In this document: positions 1 through 10,984 of the stretch, piece after piece | How positions within the stretch are numbered: the first letter of the stretch is position 1 | How the letters are laid out: the number at the start of each line of letters is the position of its first letter | Source of the DNA: Zygnema cylindricum | Taxonomy: Eukaryota; Streptophyta; Zygnematophyceae; Zygnematales; Zygnemataceae | Assembly (NCBI GenBank): GCA_037447655.1 | Contig: JBBHKE010002973.1 | Coordinates: 97,111-161,110 of the forward strand | Direction of reading: 5' to 3' | DNA: 64,000 bases | The notes under the pieces: model-generated | The model's database searches: none | Told to the model about the DNA's origin: nothing | Seen by the model: only the letters and a program-made list of their open reading frames with translations | Position numbers and translations under genes: made by a program

Positions 1-147
1 AGTTTTACACAAATTACTGTGGTACGGGGGACAAGAAATTGCCCTTTCGTGAATTGAAAATCGCCAGGAGCCCTTCGTTTGGGCTAAAAAAGAAAGAATT
101 CTATTCACATGCGACAAGGTTCGTTGCAAATATACAACCGAGATTTA

Positions 148-1102
148 GGGTACGTCCCCATGTATTAAAGTATCGACTTTAATCCGTCGTTTTCACCGAA
201 AACGCAGTTCCGTACGAGAAAAACTTTAGCCGTACAAAAAAAACAATTCTTTAAAAGTACAGCAAACCTCAAGTCGATACTTTGAATGTACTTCATGTTT
301 GTCGCCATGTGAACGCATTTTGGCGTTTTCCATTTTTCGACCCCCGGGTAAGAGAATCCAGCCCGTCAAAAAACTTCATCAAAAATCACCTCGCGACCTG
401 ATTTCAGGGAAAGTACCGCCCAAACAACGAATGAAAAATGACCAACGCACGCGCCACACGAGTGGGAAAATTTTAGGACGAGGGAGAGTACTCACTATTT
501 TTCTCCCTGCCTGTCACGTGCATGTACGGAAAAGACGAGGATGTACGGAAAAATATCTGCAAGGGTCTCGGACCTCCAATTTCATTTATGGGTCCTCGGT
601 AGAATTTTGCATCGTCTTCGCCTCTCCCCTCTCCCTCTCACACTATCACTTTTATCTCACACTTTTTAGAATGAGGCACGACAAAACTGGTATGAAATGA
701 AAGATATTTGAAAATTAATTCTTTCGACTACCTTTATGTATATTTTTGTGGCAAGTAGAGCTAAAAAGGTTGAGAAAACGAAATCGGGTATCCATGGCCG
801 AAAGTTCTTGAATCTGTGACGTCACAAGTGAGCGTGACGTTACAATGTTACAAAACCCTAAACTTCTGCCATGTCACAAAATTACAAAATTGTAGACGTC
901 TACAACTATCGCTGTTTTTGTTGGCGTCAACAATTTCGTAGTCGTCGTCAACCGTCACAAAATTGTACCTACGTCTACACCCGTCACATTTCAAACTTCC
1001 GATTTTATTTTCGCACATAGGGACGCTTTTCAAAGTAGGTCGGAACACTTCACTACAGTCCAAAATACTTTTTCAAAGTATAACTTACATGGGGACGTAC
1101 TC
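148..1102. mobile_element. Harbinger-like MITE (non-autonomous DNA transposon)
   Basis: The ends form inverted repeats: GGGTACGTCCCCATGTA at the left and its near complement ending GGGGACGTACTC at the right. TTA lies directly outside each end (145-147 and 1103-1105), as expected for PIF/Harbinger target-site duplications. A second inverted subterminal motif (cacatagggacg near 1013) has a counterpart in the related element at 7175-7951. No coding region is supported inside. Superfamily assignment is inferred from the TSD and the GGG terminus. Confidence 0.6.
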
Positions 1103-1105
1103 TTA

Positions 1106-2060
1106 CCTTTATTCGACGCAAAGAATACAAGCAGCGGTGAAAACTGTACGGACATGTGGAAAGGAACCGAGTCAGTCCAAGAAAGCGACGAAAGAGAAAG
1201 TCGGTGGGAGGAGAGGACCGTTTGTGACTTTTCGCTCGTTCGCTGCCCGGATCTGAATCGTTTTTTTTTTTTTTTTTTTTTTTTTGTGTGCAACAAAAAG
1301 CAGTATCGGGAAATTTTTTGCCGTCGACGAATTAAAAAAAATATAAACGACTGGATTTGTACTTTTAGAAACCTGACTCTATGAGTACGTCATCATTTTT
1401 GTTTAAACGATACGCTACACTGGGAGTCAAAACCAAACCGACATTTTGTCTTTATCGGAGAAAATGAAAACCAGCATATCCGCCCATAAACCCGTCGACA
1501 ACTGGCATAAATCTTGGCAGAGACCCCAGCGTCGCCTGCTGCCAATCATTTTCGCAAAAATCACAAAAATCGTACGTGCGCAATCGTTTTTCCGACATCC
1601 AAAGATCCAATCGGCCTCAAATTCGGCCAAATGGCACAAAGATAATTGTTCACAAACTTTTCTTTTGTCTTTTGAGAGAGACAAACTTTGTGCTGACGTG
1701 GCGCTATCCCGCGAAACGATGCCTTCCAGTAATTTGTACGGAATATTTCCACAAAATATAATCTCGTGGTGTCCTCCCAACCGTCCGATAACATTCAACT
1801 CGACGGAAGGCGAACAGAACGGCGAACCGACGTTTTTTGGACCGAACTTCTTTTCCAGCCAGCTGGCGAAGAGTACAGAAAACTGTCGGTCCTCTGTATT
1901 TCAGCCATCCGTACGAGAGTCGCGGCAAATCAGGATGCAGGCCGTACCTTCCTTCGTCGTTTCCGCAAACAAAAATAGTAAAATACACATTGTTTCGATC
2001 CTTTCACGGTTCACGTGGAGATCCTTTGGGGGACCCAGCCGACACGATCCGTACCATACA
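1106..2060. other. Intergenic stretch, no gene recognised
   Basis: I see a homopolymer of about 24 T (1260-1284) and otherwise unremarkable sequence. The open frames here, including a 239-codon one on the plus strand, show no recognisable motif and overlap frames of similar length on the other strand, so I do not call them. Confidence 0.5.
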
Positions 2061-2067
2061 CGTTCCG

Positions 2068-2182
2068 TACCGTACGGCATTCTAATCTGCGAAGTACAAA
2101 TAGCACAATACCTCAATCTTTATCCGTACTGTACAATCTGTACCGTACGGCATCCTAATCAATGAGGTACAAATAGCGCAAT
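2068..2182 (+). repeat. Direct repeat upstream of the LysM-like gene
   Basis: Two copies of a roughly 42-bp sequence containing gtaccgtacggcat and gtacaaatag lie 73 bp apart (about 2068-2109 and 2141-2182). They are 220-330 bp upstream of the start codon at 2401. A duplicated regulatory element is possible but not shown. Confidence 0.45.
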
Positions 2183-2277
2183 GCCGCGATCTCAGAAGGC
2201 ACCGAACTATTAACTGCGGCAGAAAGAGACTTTGAAATTTTCCAATATTAGACGACAAGACAAAAGTCACGCCTACT

Positions 2278-2294
2278 CTCCTCTCTCTCTCTCA
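2278..2294 (+). promoter_or_regulatory. Pyrimidine patch in candidate core promoter
   Basis: A CT-rich run (ctctcctctctctctct) lies about 110 bp upstream of the start codon at 2401. Such Y patches are common near plant transcription starts. No clear TATA box is visible. Confidence 0.3.
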
Positions 2295-2400
2295 ACTTTT
2301 GCCGCCGGCTTTACAAAACTCGTGACCGTGAGTTTCTTTTGCGAACTTGACGTCCGAAACTTGACGTTCGGCTCCGACCGGTAACTTTCAACCGTCAAAA

Positions 2401-2974
2401 ATGGCTCGCCGACAAGCGTCAGTGGTTCTGTTGTTTCTGGCGGCTGCCGTTTGGGGAGCAGTCCACGTGGCAGCTGAGGAAAGTGAGGTCCACGTGGCAG
2501 TTGAAGAAGGAAACGTGGCAGGGATGGATCGATGGAGTCAACTGGAAACGAAAAATAACAAAGGTGAGGGGTGGAGAGAGGGAGAGAGAGAGGGAGAGGG
2601 AGAGAGTGAATGTGATCTTTTTCTGTTTGCCTCTTATTCTTTTTTCGTAGTAATAAGTATTCTCCAGTTTTCAGTTCGCTTCCTTTACCGTTTCCTTGTC
2701 TTGACAGTTTCAGTTTCCGTGTAACGCAGATCTCCGTGGCGGTTTCCGTCGTCTTCTAGCGTGCAGCTACACCTACAGGTGGCAGAGAGGTGACACGTGT
2801 CAGTCTGTGGTGGCCAAGTTCTGCGGCATGAGAGGTGGCTCCACGTGGCAAAGCTGTTTGGGAGTGAGCGCCGGATATTGCATTGGAACCGGCGCCAATT
2901 GGATGGTCAACACCCCAATCTGCGTCAAATCGTGTATTTCGAGTGGGAGAAAACTGGTCACGGGATGTGTCTGA
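2401..2974 (+). CDS. Secreted cysteine-rich LysM-like protein, two exons
   Basis: The gene has exon 1 at 2401-2563, a GT-AG intron at 2564-2729, and exon 2 at 2730-2974. The splice joins phase 1 to phase 1 and gives an uninterrupted 135-residue protein ending in TGA. The first 24 or so residues (MARRQASVVLLFLAAAVWGA...) form a signal peptide with probable cleavage after VHVAA. A short repeated VHVA(A/V)EE segment follows. Exon 2 encodes eight cysteines and a pattern that resembles LysM: an aromatic, GDTCQSV, a central WQSC, and a closing TPICV. LysM domains bind chitin or peptidoglycan-type glycans, so an extracellular carbohydrate-binding role is plausible. The start has a good context (A at -3, G at +4). 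AATAAA at 3362 may be the polyadenylation signal. The spliced model is well supported by frame; the LysM assignment is moderate, and another cysteine-rich secreted family is possible. Confidence 0.55.
2564..2729 (+). other. Intron of the LysM-like gene
   Basis: It begins GTGAGG after AAG and ends ACGCAG. It contains a gag-rich microsatellite (2574-2608) and a T-rich second half. Removing it keeps the reading frame. Confidence 0.6.
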
Positions 2975-3477
2975 ACATAGTTCCATGTTGGATGTGTGTC
3001 AGTTCCGTTGGGAGGTGTGTTAAGAGATACTCTAGTTGAGTCTGTTGTTATGCTGGGATTCATGTTAGTTACGTTCCGTTACGACTTCTGACGCGGTGGC
3101 AGTTATGTTCTGTCAGAAATTTTGTGATATTAGGAGTAGTTTTAGAAGTGGCAATATTTTTCCGTTGGGAACTCTATTGGAAGTTTTTTTTGTGAGTTTT
3201 CGATTAGAGTATTCTCTTGGTAGTTTCCTATTTAAGCGTTCCATTAAGGATTGTATTTGTACTTAAGTTGGGAAAAGAAAATAATCGAGATAGTTTTTTT
3301 GGATTTGGTTGTAGATTTCATTTTGATATGGGCACAACGTACCAGCTGGTTTAGTTTAATGAATAAATGCATATATAGTTTTGCTATTAGCTACATTTCT
3401 AAATTTGCGGAAGTAGGGAATAAAAAAAACATTTAACGTATTATTTAGAATCTTGGACCTGACAACAATTCTTTAAT

Positions 3478-3795
3478 GAGAGTTGTACATTTGTAATTTG
3501 TACATTTGAAATCTGGACATTCGCAAATTTGCTTGCCTCAATTTCGTTTAGCTGAATTTTGCTAATCTCATCTTTGTACCTATTAAATTAGAATTTGGAA
3601 ATTCGCACACTTGCATATTTAAAATTCGGTTATTTGAAAATTTCGTTTGAGATTTTCCTATCTGAAATTCGTAATTTAGATTTGCACATTTGAAATTTGT
3701 CCATATGCAAATTGTACATTTGGAATGTTACGCATTTGAAATGTGGATGTTTGTAAATTTGAAATTTGTACGTTTACATCTGAAATTTGTTTTGC
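3478..3795. repeat. Degenerate AT-rich repeat (aaatttgtacatttg-like)
   Basis: Short variants of catttgaaatttg and aatttgtacatttg recur many times in both phases across this stretch. They are too diverged to give a fixed unit length. The surrounding 2990-5690 region has no gene I can support. A few minus-strand frames at 4286-4912 look codon-like but match nothing I recognise. Confidence 0.4.
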
Positions 3796-5704
3796 AATCC
3801 CGATGGAATATGCTCAATGGAAGTCAAGAATCACGCTAATATCAAATTTTACATTTCCTTAGTTTTCTGTTTACATCCTAGCCGAACATGTACGAATGAG
3901 AAAGCAACGATTTAAGAGAAATCAATGTCGAGGATTAATAAACCAAAATTTTCCCGTTTTATGAATTTGAAAATATAAATGAAGGAGTTTTATTCGTTGA
4001 AACATTTTAAAGTACATTGTGAATCGATATTTGAGTGAAAGGAACAAAATTTTGCGTTTATAACTAAAATTTTATTGCGATTGTCAACCACTTACAAAAA
4101 TGTTTTAAGAAAAAGGTAATTAGTAGTAAAAGAAAAAAAATACGTTTGCCTGATAAGATTGCGTAGAAAATTGAAAATATTATTTTAAATTAAATGTATA
4201 TATAAAGTAAATAGTTATAAATTAAGAGAAAAAAAGGTGTGCATCAAATATTTAGGATAATTGTGAGGCTTTTAACCATTCTCACTTAAATATTAGGATG
4301 GCCTATGTTGCGGCATTTTCCGGCAAGCATTTCAACTACAAAGGGAGAGATGGGAGATGTAGGATTGCTAAGGTTGGGAAAGGTCCTTGAGGTGGTACGG
4401 AAATTCCTTTTGAAAGAGGCGTTGGTCGGAGCCATCGTCTCTCTCGTACTCCATACAAAGTTGAGCCCAAGCTTGGGCGGACGACTCGATGGTGTGAAAA
4501 ATATGAGATTCTTAGGCAAAACAGTCGCGCCAATAAGATGAGATTGGAAACAACCTCGTCTTCTTCAGAGATTCGTCATCTTCTTCGGAGAGGGCGCCGA
4601 GGAGGTGCAAGTAGGCGGTTTGATCTTTCCATTTAGATAGATTGAAATAATATATTATAAATTATAATAATTATATTGACTATTCCACTCCTTCGAAGTA
4701 CTAGCATGGGCCTTTGCGGATGCGTCATCGGCGAATTTTGTGGCAAGGAGAGGGAGGTGTTGGGGAAGGCACCAAAGTGGGACTATGGTAGAAAGGAAAT
4801 AGTTGTAATGTCTAAAGTAAGACAAAACGCCATGCTTCGAATCAATAGAAATTGTAGCCATTAAATTCTCAAAGGTGATCGTGACCGTGAAAAGTGTGTG
4901 GCTGGTGTTCATAACCTAGTGGAGGCGGAGAAGTGGAAGCATAACAGGGGTTGTAGAGGTAGTTGCCATGCTCAAAGGTTAAGGCAACGAAAAAAGAAAA
5001 ACATCTACAAAGGAAACAAGACAAAAAGGAAAGGGTCTTGTTTCGGTTTTCAGTATAGTGTTTTGCAAATACTAAAAAGTGCTAATACACATATTTGACG
5101 TGACGTCACTTTATGGAGACACAACATCTAACGAAGTGTCCATACTAGAATGAACCAAGGGAGCGATGACCAAAAGTGAGGAGTGCTAATTAAAAATCAA
5201 GTTAAAGGCTAAAACAATACTGGTGATTGAGTTACGAAAACGAAATACTAATTAGTTAATACTACTTACAAGAACCGAAATTAGAGTGCCAAGAGCTACG
5301 TTGAACAAACACTATTTCGTGGTCAAGACCCGGAGAAAGAAAAGAGGTCCCATGTTAATTTAGTTTTAGCTAATAGATTCACTTTGTAGTTCCCATATTA
5401 CATCATGGGGTTTCTCATTTCAACTGATTTTAGATTGCTTCTATATTAATGTAAAATTTGCTTACCGCTTACTTATTTTAAAATATATTTTTTTCTAAGC
5501 ATTTATTGACACTTTCTAGCATGAAGTACACATTTTTAGCACTTTCATATCATTTACCAGATAAAATTAAGTATAAGAAAATTGAAACTGTCACTTAAAT
5601 TTAAAAGTAGTTGTAGAAGTAGCTTGTTATCAATTGACAGGAATAAACTCGTGGGTCAAAATTTTGGAAAACCTTGAAACTTTTAGCCATACTCTTTTAG
5701 ATCT

Positions 5705-6150
5705 AATCTTTTAGGGTTTTGGCCGCACAAAATTATCCAAATTGTTTACAAAAAAAAAAAATAAGAAAAGAACCATCAAACCAATGACGTTTGAAAAATG
5801 GCATGGTCCACAATTTTAACGGTGAGTAATAAAACTACAAAGTTTTCAGGAACTTTGAAACGGTTCCAGGTTTTTAGGGTTTTAGAGATTTCCAAAAACT
5901 GAGATATCTAGGGATTCTAACAGGGTTTCAGGTTTTTAAAAAGGGGTTTTTAGGGTTTTTCAGAAGAATTCTAGGCTTTCTACAACGGATTTCAGGTTTC
6001 ACTTAGGGTTTCGGAGTTTTCGGGCTTAGGTTTAGGTTTAAGTCTAGAACTTAGTGTGAGGGTTTCAGTTTTAGGGTTTCTAGTTCAGGGTTAGCGGTTT
6101 AGGCTAAAGGGTTTAAAGTTGAGGGTTCAGGATTCAGGATTAGGGTTTGA
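5705..6150 (+). repeat. Degenerate interstitial telomere-like repeats
   Basis: TTTAGGG, the usual plant telomere unit, occurs exactly near 5710, 5873, 5948 and 6070. Many one-base variants (ttagggtt, tttaggct, gggttcagg) lie between 5700 and 6150. The array is far from perfect, so it is an old interstitial block or a telomere-like low-complexity sequence. Confidence 0.45.
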
Positions 6151-7170
6151 CCTAAAAGGTTGAAGCGGCAGCAATGTCTGAATCCGCCTTCAATTCGTTT
6201 TCAAAAGAGTTCGAACCTTCGCAAGTTCACTATAAGAGACAAATCTCCCTAGAAAGGACAATCCGGCGCGCGCTGACTGGATTTGTCACGTCACGCTGGA
6301 CCGGGAACAGCTGCCAAAAAATAGAAAAATAAATAAATAAATAAAAAAAAAGCGATATCGAAACTACCAAAGCAGAAATCCGCCACCTCGTTTCTTGCAA
6401 TGTGCTGTTTCTGCTCCCATTAATAGTCATCATTGGTCGACAGCTGTCCATGGCGACCATTCGGTCGCCCGAGTTTGTCGTTATGCTAAAAGGTCAAATG
6501 CTCTAGTGCCGAATCTTGTCGAATATTTATGACTTCTCCATGCTTTCTAGTTTCAGTTTGTCGGAACCTAAACAGCGATTCGAAGTGTTAAAATATCGAG
6601 GTCAGCAATTTCTTTTGGGAATTGCTAATCGCAGAGACAGTTTTTTCTGCGCGCAGGTACTTCCGTCATCTTGTCAAAAATTGTACATTTTAAGTACAGA
6701 TTAGTACAAGCTGCGTACCTTTGAGTTTATGCTTGACGGTCAATCCGTCGAACAACTTTGACTTGCGAAATATTGTAACGACCGGTTGAAAAACTGCCGC
6801 GCTTGCGAACGTCGACCGTCATAAAAAAACAACAATTCACACGGCCGGCCAAGGTTTACTGCAACAAAACTGCGGCAACCACATGTAAATAAAATTGCTG
6901 CGCGCAGTCACTTTCTCACTTCACTTTCTTCACTTCATCAACTTTGGATGTGCTGATACGTTCGGCCAGCGTACGGAAAAAGCTGTTTTCTTCGGTTGAT
7001 GTCGGTGCCCGTATACTATTGTCGGTGCACTAGGTTAGGATTGCGAACAAACGGGTCCATACTACTAATTGCAAACGCTTGGTGTATACGCTTTGCGAAC
7101 TTTTGTGCGGCGTTTTTGCCGTGTGAATCCGTACTAAACGCACTAGGAGTTGCACGGCCTGAGCCTGCGC
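6151..7170. other. Intergenic stretch, no gene recognised
   Basis: Only short frames without motifs are present. An aaataaataaataaat run lies near 6325. Nothing else stands out. Confidence 0.4.
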
Positions 7171-7174
7171 CTTA

Positions 7175-7951
7175 GGGTATGTCCCCATGTACTTGTAACT
7201 TAGCGAACTTACTTTGTATTTTAGCGCAGATCCGGCGGACCCGCTTTTCAAGTGTCCCTATGTGTAAGAACGTATCGTAAGTTACGTTTGTGACGATTGT
7301 ATACGTCGACAATACTTGTGACGGTTGTCAACGTCTACAATATGTGTTGTCGGACGTTATTTTTTGGAACTCATTGAGTGACGTCGCATGTCTTACCGTG
7401 ACATTGTAGACGTACCGCCTTTCACCCTGTACCGTTTCACAGTTGAGAAGTTGCTCTTTGCCTTTGCGTCTCTTGTCCAGTCGACGTGAAATGGCATCAG
7501 AATTTCCAGACTTCTGCAAAAAAAAATCCGTACTAGACAAAAACGGACAAAACCAAACAAATTGTGTAATTTTCTTTGTCGTATTAAATGCAAACGGACA
7601 AAACATAGCGACTTCCGTACTTTCTTTTGTCTTTGAAAATCGTGTGAAATACTTCAAAAATTACGGCACGTGCGAATATGTGTTCCTATTTTTTTATGTA
7701 AAATCCCTAGTTTTAAATCACATCGCGCATCTGTTTTAAAGATAAGGTTGAAGATGACGTTTTTTGTCGTCGAAGTGGGTCGAAAAAAACAAGACGACAA
7801 TTTTTCGTACATTCTAAGTTCGAGGGTGATGCAAATTGTACTCTACAAATTTGCGATTCCTTTGTACCGTTGGAACTTAGGAAGTTCGACGCTAAGTTTT
7901 ACAAGAAAACGACAGAAAAAAACCCTTACTTATGCACATGGGGACACACCC
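7175..7951. mobile_element. Harbinger-like MITE, second copy
   Basis: The terminal inverted repeats GGGTATGTCCCCATGTA (left) and ACATGGGGACACACCC (right) are flanked by TTA at 7172-7174 and 7952-7954. The ends and the subterminal gtccctatgtg motif match the element at 148-1102, while the interiors differ. No transposase is encoded, so it would depend on an enzyme supplied elsewhere. Confidence 0.6.
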
Positions 7952-8089
7952 TTAGATTTGAGCTCTGCAGTTAGCGACTTTGCCACGCATGGTGAATGCG
8001 CACGAAAAAAAGTAAAATGCGCACATAAAGGAAAAATAAAATACGCACTTAAAAGACAATATTCCTGCGTGATCGTACTTGAAATCTCT

Positions 8090-8311
8090 CGTGCATGAGC
8101 ATACAACCGTGTGTAACATGCATCACACCCAGCTAGCGTTGATAGTAATCACCAGAAAATGTATGAATCCCACTTATGTCCGATGGTCAAGACCATGACC
8201 AAAGTACAAAGAATATATACCAACCGAAATATCAATGAATTAGCCCAAGAAAGCAAGCAAACAAAAAAAAGTACAAAGACAAGTCCAGTAGGTAAAGATG
8301 AAAAACGATGG
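8090..8311 (-). repeat. Gypsy LTR-like fragment, copy 1
   Basis: About 222 bp starting cgtgcatgagcatacaac match 9260-9482 with scattered substitutions. On the minus strand the segment contains a TATA-like tatatatt, so it may be promoter sequence of a gypsy LTR. It could be a solo-LTR remnant. Confidence 0.4.
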
Positions 8312-9205
8312 CATTCATTATTTGCGTTAGAGGCCACTAGGCCCTGAAGTCTTCAATATTCCCTACAAGAGTCCCACTAGCACACAACACACTCTCCTTA
8401 ACCAATTGAAGCCGCCGAGAAAACCGGCACTCCTGAAGTTAGAAGAATAGTGAGACAATCGACGGAAACGACGCACCAGCAATTATAAAACATAAGATTC
8501 ACACGCCAGAATTCATAGACCACGGCAAGTGAGACACAGTCATGAAGGAAACCTTGCAGGTTGGCTTGCGCTAGTAGATTAGGTAAGGGCTTTAGTACAG
8601 AAAAGAGAGATAAAAAAGCTCAGAGACAACAGCTAGCCAAAGACTAAGGATCCACAGAGCGCAACCCTAACTCAAAAACTAACTCATACCATATATGCTA
8701 CCGAAAATGCCAACTGAAACAAAAAGGTTCGACAAATCCGGAGAATACAGATTTTCTAGGAAACGACAACTCTCCAATGTTGGATTCTCGTGGTGTAATT
8801 TGCAACTATTGATATGCAGCCACATGGCTTTTATCCTATGTTGTTGCCTATCGTAATGCTAAACTAATTCTTGAATGTCTTTGAGCAAGCACGTTTCTAT
8901 GTGTAAACCCTGCCAGTTTCTAGAGACGGCCGATGCGTGGCCGCTCGGAATGCCTTACATCTACACCTCGAGGATAAAAACCCTCCCTACGCTGCCAAAA
9001 ATAATGCATGAACCTCCGAGGGTTCACGACTTAGCCATCTGTCACGTTTGGAGCTGTTTGAGTTCCTCACAACCGATGCAGAACCGGAATCCAGTTCCAC
9101 ATCGATTTCCCGTTGTGTCGTACGTGAATGTAGTATGGCCTTTGATCATATTGTACCTTCAGCTATACGCCAGATTACAAACCTATCACGTCAAATACGC
9201 GCCAA
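8312..9205. other. Unassigned sequence between two LTR-like fragments
   Basis: I recognise no coding sequence here. A 125-codon plus-strand frame at 8875-9252 has no identifiable motif. The position next to gypsy-1 suggests LTR or flank sequence. Confidence 0.3.
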
Positions 9206-9482
9206 TTAGTATAGGATTCAACAATAATACCCGTCGACACCTTACGGCATGACAGCTGCCGTGCATGAGCATACAACCATGTATAACATGCAACACACCT
9301 GGTTAGCGTTGACAGTAAACATCTGAAAAGGTATGAATCCCACTTATGTCCGGTGGTCAAGACCACGACCAGCGTACAAAGAATATATACCAACGGAAAT
9401 ATCAATGAATCAGCCCAAGAAAGCAAACAAACAAATAAAAATACAAAGACAAGTGTTGTACGTAAAGATGAAAAAGGATGTT
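9206..9482 (-). repeat. Probable 3' LTR part of gypsy-1
   Basis: The segment from 9260 repeats the 8090-8311 fragment and follows the integrase-PHD frame directly. Its outer end (9205-9255) resembles 24554-24605 at the 5' end of gypsy-2: both carry a ccaattagtata...caataata stretch. This is what the two LTR ends of one family should share. A minus-strand tatatatt near 9380 is a candidate promoter. Full LTR borders are not resolved. Confidence 0.4.
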
Positions 9483-9494
9483 GCAGGGGAGCTG

Positions 9495-10840
9495 GTAAGG
9501 ACAACAGGTAGGTCGCGACATCCATGGCAAAACCACTATCCAGCTGGAATAGCGTGGAGAGGTGGAACCAAGCACTCCATATGAAATCCTACATTGCAAT
9601 AGTCATACAGAAGCTTCGTCGTTTCTCCATCAGACCGCCGACACAAATGACACTCGGTGGCCTCAGTAATCAGAATCCGCCACGGATCCATGCTGCGGGA
9701 AAGATCAGGTAGGTAGTAGGGGGCACAATTTTTTGAATGTTCTCGCAAAGTTCGCGTGTCAGCCCCTTGTAGGCTTAATAATCCATTGGAGTCGATCTTT
9801 GTGATCCTCAATATGTGAGCCAAGACATGCGTGTCGAGTGTGTCAAATGTTTGCCGACGCAAATATACATAGTCCCCCACCCGATAGGGTTTTTGTTGTG
9901 GTCGGTAACTGCCACTGCGAGTTGTTGCAAACTGTAAGTAGTCGCGATATTGAGCAATCTGCAAGTTTCCAAAGGCCATTAGAATTTCCCTAGGAAAAAG
10001 CAAAGCCCGGTTGGTTAGTTCTTCCAAAAAAAGAGAATTAGACATAAACGGCAAAGGAAAACTAGCGACTTTCTGTATATTTCTACCTAGTAGTGGCTGT
10101 CGACCAAATAACACATAACAGGGACTAAAATTTGCTAAGCTGGCCTGTACAGACATGCGATAACCCATGACAATATAACCCAATGATTTATCCCACACAG
10201 TGATCTGTTTCTCCAAACAATGTTTACGCAAATCCCGATTAAATGTTTGCACCGCCCTTTCGACCAAACCGTATGCCTGGGGATGATATCGACTTATTCG
10301 ACGGTGATCGATCAACACCTCGTCCAACATCTCTTGAAATTCGCCACGAAACTCGCTTCCCTCGTCTGTAAGGACTTCTGCTGGAGCTCCATATCGGAGG
10401 AGCACATGCTCCTTGAAAGCGGTTGTGGTGAGTTTCGCAGTTTTGTGCGGGAGGGCCACAACTTCCACCCATTTGCTGAAATTCCCGATCATGATCATGA
10501 TGTATTGCTTGTCCCTTGGTGAGTCGGGAAAAGGACCTGCGGAATCACACAACCACCTGTAGAAGAGACCTCCGATAGGCAAAGGTTGAAGTGTAGTCTG
10601 ACGGTTAGAGAATGAGGTCCGCAACCGGTGACATGTGCTACATCCTTTTAACACAACCACCACGTCAGCTTGCATGCCTGACCACCAATAACGTGCCTGT
10701 ACCAAACTCAAAATACGTTTGGTACCCTAATGTCCCAGATCAGTATGAATCTGATCTATAAGCAATAGGCGATCTGTTGGCCGAGGAACATGCCGATGAC
10801 TTCCATCTGCGAGGAGACGAATAAGGGAACCTCCCATCCA
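9495..10840 (-). pseudogene. Gypsy-1 integrase with C-terminal PHD finger (two stops)
   Basis: This is the 3' end of a Ty3/gypsy pol, which inserts element cDNA into the genome. The largest open piece (10711-9536, 391 codons) starts in the HHCC zinc domain (CSTC). The catalytic triad follows: D in LCDSAGPF, D in LTDEGSEF and E in GLVERAVQ. A PHD-finger-like module ends it: CHLC, then YDYC, GFHMEC and PPL. An in-frame TAG falls after IPAG, and the frame continues with WFCHGC, the expected last cysteines. The third zinc-ligand cysteine is a tyrosine here. A second stop lies near 10728 in the zinc domain. The PHD module may play the targeting role that chromodomains play in chromoviruses; this is inference. 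Confidence 0.75.
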
Positions 10841-10984
10841 TAAGTAATTTTGAGCTCTTTTACAAACACGCTCCTCCTCTCCTGGTAAGGTGCATGCTCG
10901 AAAGGACTGAGTGGATGAAAAGAGAACAAGAGCGCTGTTCCGCCATGGATCGTGTTTTGTTTTTTGAACTATGGGGCCCGAAAA

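Noticed and set aside
1260-1284. Poly-T tract as a retrotransposed poly(A) tail
   Set aside because: No target duplication or retrogene sequence was found next to it; a simple homopolymer is enough.
1446-2165. 239-codon plus-strand frame
   Set aside because: No domain or compositional signal of coding, overlaps similar-length frames on the other strand, and stops right before the promoter region of the spliced gene.
4286-4912. Possible minus-strand gene
   Set aside because: Overlapping short frames show no recognisable motif, no plausible start context and no convincing splice pattern.
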